NCBI RefSeq assembly: GCF_032098525.1
Contig: NZ_CP134890.1
Coordinates: forward strand, 1,178,001 to 1,242,000
Source of the DNA: Flavobacterium sp. PMTSA4
GTDB lineage: Bacteria > Bacteroidota > Bacteroidia > Flavobacteriales > Flavobacteriaceae
DNA length: 64,000 bases
Reading direction: 5' to 3'
Shown: one piece after another, positions 26,613 to 36,000 of the stretch
Layout of the letters: the number at the start of each line of letters is the position of its first letter
Position numbering within the stretch: position 1 is the stretch's first letter
Translations under genes and position numbers: made by a program
Notes under the pieces: generated by a model
Seen by the model: only the letters and a program-made list of their open reading frames with translations
What the model was told of the DNA's origin: nothing
Database searches by the model: none

Positions 26613-27719
26613 ATGACTTCAAAAAATAACATTGCCTGGGGAATTCGTATCATTATTTCCTTTTTATTCTTACTCTCAGCAGTTGCTAAATTATATCCTT
26701 CACCCTATTTTGCTATTTCAACTTTTGAGGTAAAACAGTTGTATCCAATGGGTTTTTCAGAAGGATTTGCTCCTTATTTTTCCAGAATTTTAATCGGGAT
26801 AGAAATTGCACTTGGGTTATTAATTCTGCAAAAAAACTTTTTGAGAAGCATTGTAATTCCTGGAACTATTTTATTACTTGCAATTTTCACTACCCATTTA
26901 ACTATCGAATCATTTATTAATGGTGGAAATACCGGAAATTGTGGCTGCTTTGGAAGTTTATTACCAATGACGCCAATTGAAGCAATTATTAAAAATGTAA
27001 TAGCTATTGTTTTATTGGTTTGGCTATTCATCATTATTTCAAAAACAAGTGAACGAAAAGATAATTTTTGGGTTTTAACAACAGTTACTTTTGCTTCTAT
27101 CCTATCATTATTCATGCTTGCACCAATTCAACCTATCGAGGCTGAACAACCTGAAGTAACTATTGAAAACTCTCTTGAAACAATTGATTCGTTAAGTAAA
27201 CCAAAAACAGAAATTATTCAACCAATTACCGATACTGTAAAAAAAGTTGAAAAAACTGTTGCTGTTGAAGTTTCTAAAGAAGAACCAAAACCAGTAGTGA
27301 TAAGTGAACCTGAAATGCACAAATCAGGTTTTGCACAATATTTTCCATCCATAGATAAAGGAAGAAAAACACTTTGCTTGTTTGTTCCAGGTTGTGACCA
27401 TTGTAGAGAAGCTGCAAAAGAATTAACCGAATTGAAAAAGAAAACAAAAAACTTTCCAGAAATTTCTATTATCTTTATGAACGAGGAAGCCGATTTAATT
27501 CCAGATTTCTTTAAGTTTGCTGGTGCTGAATATCCATACAAGATTATTGAAATAATTCCTTTTTGGAAAGTTCTTGGCAAAGGACGTGATACACCTGGAG
27601 TTAAATATCTATGGAATGGAAATGAATACAAATATTACGATGGAATTAATGATAATAAATTTGATGTAATTGATTATCAAAAGTTAATTCAGAAACCATT
27701 TGAACAATTAAAAAAATAA
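26613..27719 (+). CDS. BT_3928-like membrane protein: DoxX-like domain plus thioredoxin-like domain
   Basis: The frame opens at 26589, but the ATG at 26613 follows the DUF1599 stop and begins just before the first membrane helix, so I use it (368 residues). Four membrane segments lie in the first about 165 residues, with a Cys pair in NTGNCGCFGSLLP, as in MauE/DoxX proteins. A fifth helix and an acidic linker follow. A C-terminal soluble domain (about 245-368) contains CLFVPGCDHCREAAKEL, a thioredoxin-like CxxC. It may pass electrons between quinone and a disulfide, but this is inference. Neighbours: DUF1599, TlpA and tpiA. Confidence 0.82.
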   Translation: MTSKNNIAWGIRIIISFLFLLSAVAKLYPSPYFAISTFEVKQLYPMGFSEGFAPYFSRILIGIEIALGLLILQKNFLRSIVIPGTILLLAIFTTHLTIESFINGGNTGNCGCFGSLLPMTPIEAIIKNVIAIVLLVWLFIIISKTSERKDNFWVLTTVTFASILSLFMLAPIQPIEAEQPEVTIENSLETIDSLSKPKTEIIQPITDTVKKVEKTVAVEVSKEEPKPVVISEPEMHKSGFAQYFPSIDKGRKTLCLFVPGCDHCREAAKELTELKKKTKNFPEISIIFMNEEADLIPDFFKFAGAEYPYKIIEIIPFWKVLGKGRDTPGVKYLWNGNEYKYYDGINDNKFDVIDYQKLIQKPFEQLKK

Positions 27720-27738
27720 TATTCTTTTAATTTTATAT

Positions 27739-28050
27739 ATGTTAAAGTCTTTTAACCTTAAAAAAGAAAAAAATAAAGCTATTGCTGGTATAGTATTGTG
27801 TTTTGTTTTAATTATTATTGGATATATAGTATTAAATACAATTGCTACCTATGAAGATCCACCTATTGGGCATACTTTTTTCATTTTAGTTGGATTGTCT
27901 CTAATTGCTATAGGTTCAGTCGGTATTATAATTATAGTAAAACATTTATATGATGTTAAAAGAAAGAAGAAAAGAAGAGAACAAAAAAGAAAAAAACATA
28001 AATTGGTTTTTTTGAAAAAGGATTCCATTGAAAAGAAAAAAGAAGAATAA
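27739..28050 (+). CDS. Small membrane protein with basic tail, unknown
   Basis: 103 residues. There are two membrane segments, about 14-36 (AIAGIVLCFVLIIIGYIVL) and about 46-69 (TFFILVGLSLIAIGSVGIII). A strongly basic cytoplasmic tail follows, with KRKKKRREQKRKKHK. The family is not recognised. The gene lies 19 bases after the DoxX/thioredoxin gene and 6 bases before the TlpA gene, in one apparent operon ending at tpiA. Confidence 0.75.
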   Translation: MLKSFNLKKEKNKAIAGIVLCFVLIIIGYIVLNTIATYEDPPIGHTFFILVGLSLIAIGSVGIIIIVKHLYDVKRKKKRREQKRKKHKLVFLKKDSIEKKKEE

Positions 28051-28056
28051 TTTACT

Positions 28057-28554
28057 ATGAAAAAAATATCAATAATGCTGATTTGTGCTCTGTTTTCTAT
28101 ATCATGTACAAATGCACAAAAAAAAGAATTTTCAAAACAAACATTGTCTAAAAATCTAGTTGCTACTGATAAATCAGAAGTTTCATTTTCTAGTATACTC
28201 GAAAAACAAAAAGGCAAAATTACCGTAATTGAAGTTTGGGCTTCATGGTGTGGTGATTGTGTAAAAGCAATGCCAAAAGTTAAAGCAATGCAAGAAAACA
28301 ATCCAAATGTGAGTTATGTATTCATATCAATGGATAAAACTTTTGAAAAATGGTTGAATGGAATTGAAAAGCATGATTTAAAAGGAGAACATTTTTGGGC
28401 AACTGATGGAACAAAAGGCGAATTTGGAAAATCGATAGATTTAGATTGGATTCCGAGGTATATTATTCTTGATAAAGAAGGAAAAATAATTACCTATAGA
28501 GCGATAGAAACTGATTTTGACGAAATAAATGCTACACTAAAAGAATTAAAATAA
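28057..28554 (+). CDS. TlpA-like thiol-disulfide oxidoreductase
   Basis: 165 residues with an N-terminal lipoprotein-type signal peptide (ICALFSISC). The thioredoxin fold shows EVWASWCGDCVKAMPKV (Cys65, Cys68) and the cis-Pro region WIPRYIILDKEGKI. TlpA/ResA-type proteins reduce or exchange disulfides in the periplasm. The redox partner may be the membrane protein encoded two genes upstream. The stop codon overlaps the tpiA start by one base. Confidence 0.9.
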   Translation: MKKISIMLICALFSISCTNAQKKEFSKQTLSKNLVATDKSEVSFSSILEKQKGKITVIEVWASWCGDCVKAMPKVKAMQENNPNVSYVFISMDKTFEKWLNGIEKHDLKGEHFWATDGTKGEFGKSIDLDWIPRYIILDKEGKIITYRAIETDFDEINATLKELK

Positions 28555-29306
28555 TGAGAAAAAAAATTGTTGCTGGTAATTGGAAAATGAATAAAAATTC
28601 GGAAGAAACCGAAGATTTATTAAATGATTTAATTGATAAATTGCCAAATGATGTTGAAGCTCAAATAATTGTTGCTCCAACATTTGTAAATCTTGCTTCC
28701 GCTGTAGACCATTTAGAATATACCAATATCATTGTTGCTGCCCAAAACATGCATCAAAATGAAAATGGTGCTTATACTGGTGAAATTTCAGCTGATATGT
28801 TAAAAAGCATTGGTGTGAATACCGTAATAATTGGACATTCAGAACGCAGAGCCTATTTTCATGAAACGGATACTATTTTAGCTCAAAAAGTAACTACCGC
28901 TTTAAAACACGATATGACCGTTATCTTTTGTTTTGGAGAAGAATTAAAAGACAGAAAAGATAATCAACATTTTAATGTCGTTGAAAATCAACTCAGAGAT
29001 GGATTATTTCACATTGCAAATGAAGATTGGGAAAAAATAGTTCTAGCTTACGAACCTGTTTGGGCAATCGGAACAGGAGAAACTGCTTCGCCAGAACAAG
29101 CTCAAGAAATGCATGAATTCATAAGAGAAACTGTTATAAAAAGATATGGCGCAACTATAGCTGAAGATGTTTCCATTCTTTATGGTGGAAGTGTTAAACC
29201 TGAAAATGCAAAAGAGATTTTTTCAAAACCCGATGTTGATGGCGGATTAATTGGTGGCGCAGCATTAAAAGCTAGTGATTTTGCTAAAATTGTAGAAGGA
29301 ATTTAA
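28554..29306 (+). CDS. tpiA: Triose-phosphate isomerase
   Basis: 250 residues, standard TIM barrel. Active-site residues are clear: GNWKMN (Asn9, Lys11), IIGHSERR (His95), AYEPVWAIGTG (Glu167, then flexible loop 6) and LYGGSVKPEN. It interconverts dihydroxyacetone phosphate and glyceraldehyde 3-phosphate. It is the last gene of the DUF1599-DoxX/Trx-TlpA run and is followed by a strong terminator. Confidence 0.98.
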   Translation: MRKKIVAGNWKMNKNSEETEDLLNDLIDKLPNDVEAQIIVAPTFVNLASAVDHLEYTNIIVAAQNMHQNENGAYTGEISADMLKSIGVNTVIIGHSERRAYFHETDTILAQKVTTALKHDMTVIFCFGEELKDRKDNQHFNVVENQLRDGLFHIANEDWEKIVLAYEPVWAIGTGETASPEQAQEMHEFIRETVIKRYGATIAEDVSILYGGSVKPENAKEIFSKPDVDGGLIGGAALKASDFAKIVEGI

Positions 29307-29333
29307 TTAATTTAAATAATAATTCAAATACGT

Positions 29334-29363
29334 AAACCTTTCATTAAATTGAAAGGTTTTTTT
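29334..29363 (+). terminator. Intrinsic terminator after tpiA
   Basis: Perfect 10-bp stem AAACCTTTCA / TGAAAGGTTT with a 6-base loop, followed by T-run. It starts 27 bases after the tpiA stop. Confidence 0.9.
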
Positions 29364-29461
29364 TATTTATAAAACCAAATTAATGTATTTCATCGATATT
29401 ATTTGCTTTTTAACGTTTAAATGACTTAAGTTTACCTCACAATGTCAAAACAAATAATACA

Positions 29462-29929
29462 ATGAAAATTAAATTCGCTCTTTTGTTAGTTGTATTCACC
29501 TGCGTTAACATTTTTGCTCAGGTTGACAATCAAAAAAGATTACAGTCAGACGTTCGCAAATATTATGTTTGGAATAATGATGAAAAAAAATATGAATTAA
29601 TGGAAACTGAATATGAACATTCCATAATTGATATTCGCGAAATTGGTTCTAAAACAAATGGTTACATTGTAATAAGTATGCTTGATAACGGTTTAACACG
29701 ATTACATCATGGTTCTATCTATAATTATTCTCAAACTTCTGAAAATGAAGGCACGTGGCTCTTTAAATCTAAGACTTCTAAAGCTAAAATGACTTATAAC
29801 CCACAAGACAATACTATAACGTATCTGTATGATGCAGATAACAATCGTTATAGAAGATTACTAATATTTAATGTTGTTCCAGACGAACTGCCAGAATCCA
29901 GTTTACGAACTATCGTAAAAGTTGATTAA
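29462..29929 (+). CDS. Secreted protein of unknown function
   Basis: 155 residues with a signal peptide ending near IFAQ (residue 20). The mature protein is beta-rich and looks like a small lipocalin-like or two-layer beta domain (KYELMETEYEHSIIDIREIG). I do not recognise the family. It is a single gene between the tpiA terminator and the prmA promoter, so it is probably transcribed alone. Confidence 0.75.
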   Translation: MKIKFALLLVVFTCVNIFAQVDNQKRLQSDVRKYYVWNNDEKKYELMETEYEHSIIDIREIGSKTNGYIVISMLDNGLTRLHHGSIYNYSQTSENEGTWLFKSKTSKAKMTYNPQDNTITYLYDADNNRYRRLLIFNVVPDELPESSLRTIVKVD

Positions 29930-29947
29930 CTTTTATTTTCAAAACAA

Positions 29948-29977
29948 TTGAAAAACTTCATTCGATTGTTACCTTTG
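29948..29977 (+). promoter_or_regulatory. Promoter of prmA
   Basis: TTG at 29948-29950, a spacing of 19 and TACCTTTG at 29970-29977. This is a full match to the Bacteroidota consensus TTG-N17-23-TAnnTTTG, 13 bases before the ATG. Confidence 0.75.
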
Positions 29978-29990
29978 CAAAAAATAATTT

Positions 29991-30824
29991 ATGTCAAACA
30001 GTTATTTAGGGTTTCATTTTAACATTGAACCTAAAGAATTAGGCTCTGAAATATTAATTGCAGAACTGGGTGAAAAAGCATTTGAAAGTTTCATAGAAAC
30101 AGAAACTGGATTGAGCGCTTACATTCAAAAAGATTTTTACACCGATGATATATTGAACGATATCTACATTTTAAGTTCACCTGAATTTAAAATAACTTAT
30201 TCTATTGAAGAAATAGAGCAAGTAAATTGGAATGAAGAATGGGAAAAAAACTTCGAACCCATTGATGTAGACGGAAAGTGTCATGTTCGTGCTCCATTTC
30301 ATCCTAAAACTGAAGCTGAATTTGATATTATCATTGAACCAAAAATGAGTTTTGGAACAGGACATCATGAAACTACACACATGATGATTCAACATCTTCT
30401 TGAAACAGATGTTACCAATTTAAAAACGTTAGACATGGGTTGCGGAACTGCAATTTTGGCCATTCTAGCTGAAATGAAAGGCGCTAAACCAATTGATGCC
30501 ATAGATATTGATAATTGGTGCTACTTAAACTCCATAGAAAATGCTGAACGAAATAATTGTAAAGAAATTTCAGTTTATGAAGGAGAAGCAAATTTGCTAA
30601 AAGGAAAAAAATACGATTTAATCATTGCCAACATTAACAGAAACATTTTGTTGAATGATATGCAACAGTATGTGGATTGTTTAAATAAAAACGGAATCCT
30701 GTTGTTAAGTGGTTTTTATAATGAAGACATTCCTTTCATCAACGAATCGTGTGAAGATAAAGGATTAACTTTTGTTAAAAAATTGGAAAGAAACAATTGG
30801 GTTTCTCTAAAATATGTAAATTAG
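29991..30824 (+). CDS. prmA: Ribosomal protein L11 methyltransferase
   Basis: 277 residues. The N-terminal substrate-binding domain is followed by a class I methyltransferase with the PrmA signature (PKMSFGTGHHETTHMM near 117), the S-adenosylmethionine motif LDMGCGTAILAI near 145 and LIIANINRNILL near 205. It trimethylates lysines of ribosomal protein L11. It has its own promoter and is followed after 28 bases by clpS. Confidence 0.95.
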   Translation: MSNSYLGFHFNIEPKELGSEILIAELGEKAFESFIETETGLSAYIQKDFYTDDILNDIYILSSPEFKITYSIEEIEQVNWNEEWEKNFEPIDVDGKCHVRAPFHPKTEAEFDIIIEPKMSFGTGHHETTHMMIQHLLETDVTNLKTLDMGCGTAILAILAEMKGAKPIDAIDIDNWCYLNSIENAERNNCKEISVYEGEANLLKGKKYDLIIANINRNILLNDMQQYVDCLNKNGILLLSGFYNEDIPFINESCEDKGLTFVKKLERNNWVSLKYVN

Positions 30825-30852
30825 TCTTTGAAAATTTTACGAAGTAAAGCTA

Positions 30853-31134
30853 ATGAAAATGAGTACAATAGAAAAAGTTCAAGAAGAAGTTTTAGTTGAA
30901 GAATTAATTGGTATTAATAACGAAATTGTGTTGTATAATGATGATGTCAATACTTTTGACCATGTAATTGAAACACTAATAAGAGTTTGCCAACACACAT
31001 CAGAACAAGCAGAACAATGTGCTATTTTAGTGCATTACAAAGGAAAGTGTACCGTAAAAACAGGTCATTTTGATGAATTAAAACCTCAATGCACTCAACT
31101 TTTAGAAGCTGGACTAAGCGCCGAAATTATTTAA
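30853..31134 (+). CDS. clpS: ATP-dependent Clp protease adaptor
   Basis: 93 residues. The core matches ClpS: IVLYNDDVNTFDHVIETL with the Asp pair that binds the substrate N-terminal residue, and AILVHYKGKCTV with the matching His, ending LEAGLSAEII. ClpS delivers N-degron substrates to ClpA/ClpC-ClpP. A second ATG at 30859 is a possible start. The end overlaps by 8 bases the end of the convergent gene at 31127. Confidence 0.94.
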   Translation: MKMSTIEKVQEEVLVEELIGINNEIVLYNDDVNTFDHVIETLIRVCQHTSEQAEQCAILVHYKGKCTVKTGHFDELKPQCTQLLEAGLSAEII

Positions 31135-31552
31135 ACTTCCAGTCAAACTCATCGTTATCTTTGATAATTGCACCAATTTCTACACGAATCACTTCATTGT
31201 ATTCCGTTTGAAGAATCAGCCAATTACTTTCATTAAAATGATTTTCGGTGCTGTCAAATGTTTCAACTTCCCATGATTTAAATGGTAAATCATTTTTTAT
31301 TTCATCAACATTCCTACCAATTACCTTCTTATCTAAAATAGTAATTTCAGGATTTGAAGAAATAATATAACCCAATTTAAAATCTTCATCGGCATAAAAA
31401 GTCAAACGAAGTTTTTTATCATTGTAAAGATAAATTTGATTTCCGTCTTCGTCTTCAAATTTTTTATCCGGTTTACCATAAAGCATTTCAACATCTTTTT
31501 GTTTCATTCCAAAAAGAAGTTTGTCGATACCGTTTTTTAGATTGATTATCAA
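31127..31552 (-). CDS. Protein of unknown function
   Basis: 141 residues, acidic, with no signal peptide or membrane segment. The opening (FGMKQKDVEMLYGKPDK) resembles the short motif seen in small lipoproteins that bind partner proteins (SmpA/OmlA-like), but the rest does not confirm it, so I leave it unassigned. It converges on clpS with an 8-base overlap and follows the FKBP-like lipoprotein gene after 10 bases. Confidence 0.7.
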   Translation of the reverse strand: MIINLKNGIDKLLFGMKQKDVEMLYGKPDKKFEDEDGNQIYLYNDKKLRLTFYADEDFKLGYIISSNPEITILDKKVIGRNVDEIKNDLPFKSWEVETFDSTENHFNESNWLILQTEYNEVIRVEIGAIIKDNDEFDWKFK

Positions 31553-31562
31553 GAGAAATTAT

Positions 31563-32543
31563 TTAGTTATGACAGCTCGGGTCTAAATGACGCTTTTTAC
31601 CATTACCATTTGAACCACAAGTTGGAATATCATCAAATGAATAAATAGCGGTTTCCTCAACGTTTATTCTAATCTCATAGCGGGTTAGAAACTGATCTCC
31701 ATCATCATCGGTATCTAAAAAATCAGGAACCCCATCACCATCGGTATCATCTGGATTGGTAACATCTGCATCAAAAACATACATATAACCATCATTATTA
31801 ATGTCCTCTAAATAAGAAGGAATACCATCACCATCTTGGTCAGCTCTGTTAATTTCATATAATTTGAAGCTAAATACTAAAGGTGAATACGAAGGAATCG
31901 TTCCTTGAGAACTTCTATAATAAGCCAAACCTGAAGGTATAAACATTACTCCTGCTCCAAAATCAGAATAAGAAACAGTTCCATCTGGATTTTCAGTATA
32001 AACACCTGTTTTAAATTTTGGAAATATTTCAGCCCAACCACGAATTACACCTGTAAGGGATAAGAAAGATTGCGGGTTTTTATTTTCTTCAAATTGAATA
32101 CCTTTTAATTCAGTAACGCCATCTACAGTACTTTTATAAAGATATTCTCCTCTGTAACCTGCTAAAACCTGATCAACATTACACGGTGATTTACTTTCAG
32201 GACCTGAACCTTCTCTTAATTGTAAATAGTATATTTTATAAGTAATATCATTTTGCTCTACTAATCTGGTTTGAATAGGATAATCCGTTTGATTCCATAT
32301 AGATACTTGTGTTCCTCCATCAGGAATTTTAGTAAATGTTACATCCATATCATCATCAGCACCAGGATTATTTACCACTTCCATATAATGAGTCTGCATG
32401 AACTCCTCAATATTAGCAATATCCGTTGCATATTGTTCTGCATAATCTCTTAAAGGCACTTCATTACTACTATCACTTTTACTACAAGAAGCAATTATCA
32501 CTATAATTGCCAACATCGAAAAAGTCTTTAAAAATTTGTTCAT
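31563..32543 (-). CDS. FKBP-type peptidyl-prolyl isomerase-like lipoprotein with Asp-rich repeats
   Basis: The frame opens at 32576; the ATG at 32543 gives a proper lipoprotein signal peptide (MNKFLKTFSMLAIIVIIASC), so I use it (326 residues). An FKBP-like domain is suggested by VIRGWAEIFPKFKTGV and GVMFIPSGLAYYRSSQG, then PSYSPLVFSFKLYEI. After it come Asp-rich repeats (DQDGDGIPS, DTDGDGVPDFLDTDDDGD) like thrombospondin type 3 or calcium-binding repeats, and a Cys-containing tail. Resembles flavobacterial FKBP lipoproteins such as GldI-type, but the added repeats are unlike GldI. It is divergent from the S4 gene. Confidence 0.8.
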   Translation of the reverse strand: MNKFLKTFSMLAIIVIIASCSKSDSSNEVPLRDYAEQYATDIANIEEFMQTHYMEVVNNPGADDDMDVTFTKIPDGGTQVSIWNQTDYPIQTRLVEQNDITYKIYYLQLREGSGPESKSPCNVDQVLAGYRGEYLYKSTVDGVTELKGIQFEENKNPQSFLSLTGVIRGWAEIFPKFKTGVYTENPDGTVSYSDFGAGVMFIPSGLAYYRSSQGTIPSYSPLVFSFKLYEINRADQDGDGIPSYLEDINNDGYMYVFDADVTNPDDTDGDGVPDFLDTDDDGDQFLTRYEIRINVEETAIYSFDDIPTCGSNGNGKKRHLDPSCHN

Positions 32544-32584
32544 TATTCTTTCTTGTTTAGGTCGTGCAAGATACAATATTGATT

Positions 32585-32592
32585 TATTTTTG
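32585..32592 (+). promoter_or_regulatory. Probable -7 promoter element of the S4 gene
   Basis: TATTTTTG matches TAnnTTTG, 31 bases before the ATG at 32624. A TTG lies 29 bases farther upstream, too far for the usual spacing. Confidence 0.4.
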
Positions 32593-32623
32593 TAAACAAA
32601 TTAACGTTGATTTTAGAAATTTT

Positions 32624-32995
32624 ATGAGAGTAGACAAATTTTTATGGTGTGTGCGCTATTATAAGACCAGAAACATGGTGACAGAGGCTTGTAAAAAAAA
32701 TCAAGTTACAGTGAATGGTCAAGTAGCAAAAGCATCTAAGGAAGTATTTCCTATGGATAAAATCACCTTTAGAAAAGATCAAATCACCTACATAATTTCT
32801 GTTTTAGACATCCCTGCCAACAGAGTTGGTGCAAAATTAGTAGATGTTTACCGCAAAGATGAAACTCCAAAAGAAAGCTTTGAGCATTTGGAATTATTAA
32901 AACTCTCTAAAGAGCATTACAGGAAACATGGTGAAGGCAGACCAACCAAAAAGGACAGGAGAGATCTTGATAACTTTGGTTTAGAACAAGAGTAG
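32624..32995 (+). CDS. S4-domain RNA-binding protein (Hsp15-like)
   Basis: The frame is open from 32564, but the ATG at 32624 starts directly at the S4 domain (MRVDKFLWCVRYYKTRN), the normal N-terminus for this family (123 residues). The S4 fold continues through VTVNGQVAKASKEVFPMDK. The C-terminus is basic. Hsp15-type proteins rescue stalled 50S subunits carrying tRNA; this is known for E. coli and assumed here. It is followed by a bidirectional terminator. Confidence 0.9.
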   Translation: MRVDKFLWCVRYYKTRNMVTEACKKNQVTVNGQVAKASKEVFPMDKITFRKDQITYIISVLDIPANRVGAKLVDVYRKDETPKESFEHLELLKLSKEHYRKHGEGRPTKKDRRDLDNFGLEQE

Positions 32996-33018
32996 TTTTT
33001 AAAAAGTATAAAAAATAA

Positions 33019-33050
33019 AAAAGCCCTTCCAAATTGGAAGGGCTTTTAAT
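33019..33050. terminator. Bidirectional intrinsic terminator
   Basis: Perfect 12-bp stem AAAAGCCCTTCC / GGAAGGGCTTTT with loop AAATT. It separates the S4 gene (plus) from the 2907-residue protein gene (minus). Confidence 0.9.
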
Positions 33051-33066
33051 TTTAGATTATTAAAAA

Positions 33067-36000
33067 TTATCTTTTGATAACTCTCACTGTTTTCACATCC
33101 TCATTTTGAGATACAATTACATTGTACACTCCTGAAGGATAGCTATCACCTATAGTAACAGTATCAATTTCATTAAACATTGCTGTTCTTTGCTCAACTA
33201 AACGACCTACCATGTCATAAACTTTAATGTCTATTTGACCATCATTTGATGATTTAACATTTATTTTAAAGTTTTCTGCAAATGGATTAGGATAAGCCAC
33301 TGCACTAAATGGTGTAGCTGCAAGTCTAGCTGGTTGTGGAGTCAATATACTACAGTTTTTACTCAATTCAAAATCAGTATACGAACCAAACAATTTCATA
33401 GAAACCGCTACTGCATAAAGTGTATTCGGAGCCCATCCTGAAACCATGTTCAATGAGAAGCTGTTTGTTGCACTAGTAGCATATAATATGTTACCATTAC
33501 CATCATCTAATCTGAACTTGTATTCAGTAGCATTAGCAAATGAAATCGCATAGATTAATTGGCTACTAGAAGTTACGTGATATTCATCACAGTAAGTATC
33601 TGTTAAACCTGCAATCGGTGCTGCTGGTGTAAAGATTGAACAAACTTGTCCAAACTGAGACCAAGCTTCAAATCCAGCTAATTTCACACGGATTTGAACA
33701 TCAACTTTGTATTCAGTATCAAACGTTAATGGTAATCCAGCAACCATAGTTAAGTTAAAGTTAGCTACGGTGCGCTCTACATAATAGTATGTAGTAGGAG
33801 CATCAGCACGTGCTACTCTGAAACGGTATAGGTTTGTTGAATTTACAACATCTGCATTAATACTAGAGTTGATTGCTGCTAATGTAGCACCACATTGAGA
33901 GTTAATCACTTTAGTAGTTTGAACACTAGCCGTAGTAAGATTACAAGTATTTCCAAAGTATCCTTGAAGCTGACCGTTCAAGTAAGCAGCTGCTCTAATA
34001 GCATAAGTAGTACCATAAGCATAGATGTTAGTATCTGTCAATTTAAAATGAGACTGAACTGTATCTACATAAGCTACTTCACCTGTTGAAAGGTTAGTAA
34101 TTTCAAATCTGTAACCTGTAGTTGTATAACCAGGAACTGTTACGCTATTAGCTTGAATTTGATTATTCAATCCATTGTTAACAGAACCACAGTGATTCGA
34201 AAGAATATTTACTACAACTGGGTTGAATATGATTTGGTATGTTTTTGGAATTCCTGTACATCCATTTGCTACCGGAGTAACTGTTACTGTAGCTGGTACA
34301 GCAGTTGGAATGAATGAAGGAATTGCATCAGTAACCGTCATATTTGGTAAACCAGCAGCTGCACCACCCGTAATATTGAACGTTACTCCACTTGGAGTTC
34401 CAGACAATGGAATAGCAGCAGTTGCGAAACCACTATAGTAATACTGATTCGTTAATACTGTAGTTACCATTGGTGTTGGATGAACTACAATAGTAGCTGT
34501 TCCAGCTTGTGCTTGAGAACAAGTAGAAGAACTTGAATCTTGAACACTCACCAAAGTATACGCAAACGTTCCTGCAACACCAGTTGGCGCTGCAACAGTA
34601 GCACTGTTACCAGTTGAAACCACAGTTTGGTTTGAACCATTATTCAATTTATAAGTAAATGTATATGGCGCTGTTCCGTTAGCTCCGGTAAAGGTAACTA
34701 GTGGTGCCGTATCATTTTGACAAACTTGAGTAGTACCCGCAATAGTAGCTGTTGGTAATGGATTAACCGTTACTGTAGCCGAACCTGATTGCGCTTGAGA
34801 ACAAGCGGTAGAGCTTGAATCTTGTACACTTAATAAGTCGTAAACAAAAGTTCCTACCACATTAGTTGGTGCAACTACTGTTACACTGTTTCCAGTAGTA
34901 GTAGTAACCGTATGTGACGTAGTAGTATTTGTAGCCACATTAGTCAACGAATACGTAAACGTATACGGAGCCGAAGCATTAGCACCTGTAAAGGTTACTG
35001 AAGGTGAAGCACTATTGTGACACACTGCAGTTGTACCAGAGATACTTGCTGTTGGAACAGGGTTTACAGTAATTGCAAAACTTCCTGAATTTGAACATCC
35101 ACTATTATTAGTTACAATTGCAGTAACATCACCCGAGGCTGTTGGTCTAGCATAAATAGTATTTCTTGGAGTTGTACCATTATAAGCTGTAGTTCCAGCT
35201 GCATCTGTGAATAAACCACCATTAGCAGAAGACCAAACAACTAGAGGAGCACTTACACCACCTGTAATTGAAACATTATAATCTTCAAATTCTCCAAAAG
35301 ATGGTATTGAACATGATTCAGTATCAGCAACAGCACTACTATACTTAGATGCAACACGCATACGCGTAATTCCATTAAGTGCTGTTGTTGGTATAACTAC
35401 TGTTCCAGTTGCACTTGATGGTGCAAAAGTAGCAGTTGTAGTAGCATACACACTTTCAGAAGTTTCAAATATTCCATTTTGGTTGAAATCAATCCAAACT
35501 CTGAATTGTTGAGTATAGAGTGATGTTGTACCACCAGCTTGAAGGGAAATTGGATAAGCTGTTGTTCCGTTAGCAACAACATTTGCCGTTAATCCACTAT
35601 AATAAGTATAATCGCTAGCAGCATCTCCACTATTGTTATTTGTTAAATTAGCAAATGTGAAATTATTTAAATAATCTCCAGTTGAGCCAGTGTTAGAAAC
35701 ACTAAATGGAGAACAATATGATTGATTTGTTGTACCTCCCGAAGCAGTTAATAAAACAGGATTTGAATTAGCACAAAGTACGTTGGTTCCTGAAATAGCA
35801 ACTGGTGTTGGAGCAGCATTTACGGTTATAGTAGCCGACTGTCCAGTAACTGATTGCGAACAAAGTTGACCTTGTACCGATTTAAGTGCATATACATAAG
35901 TTCCTGATGAAACTATAGGAGCAACTAAAGTTGCTACACCAGAAGCATTAGAAACAATTGTTAAATCAGATCCTCCATTTATAGTGTATGTAAATGTATA

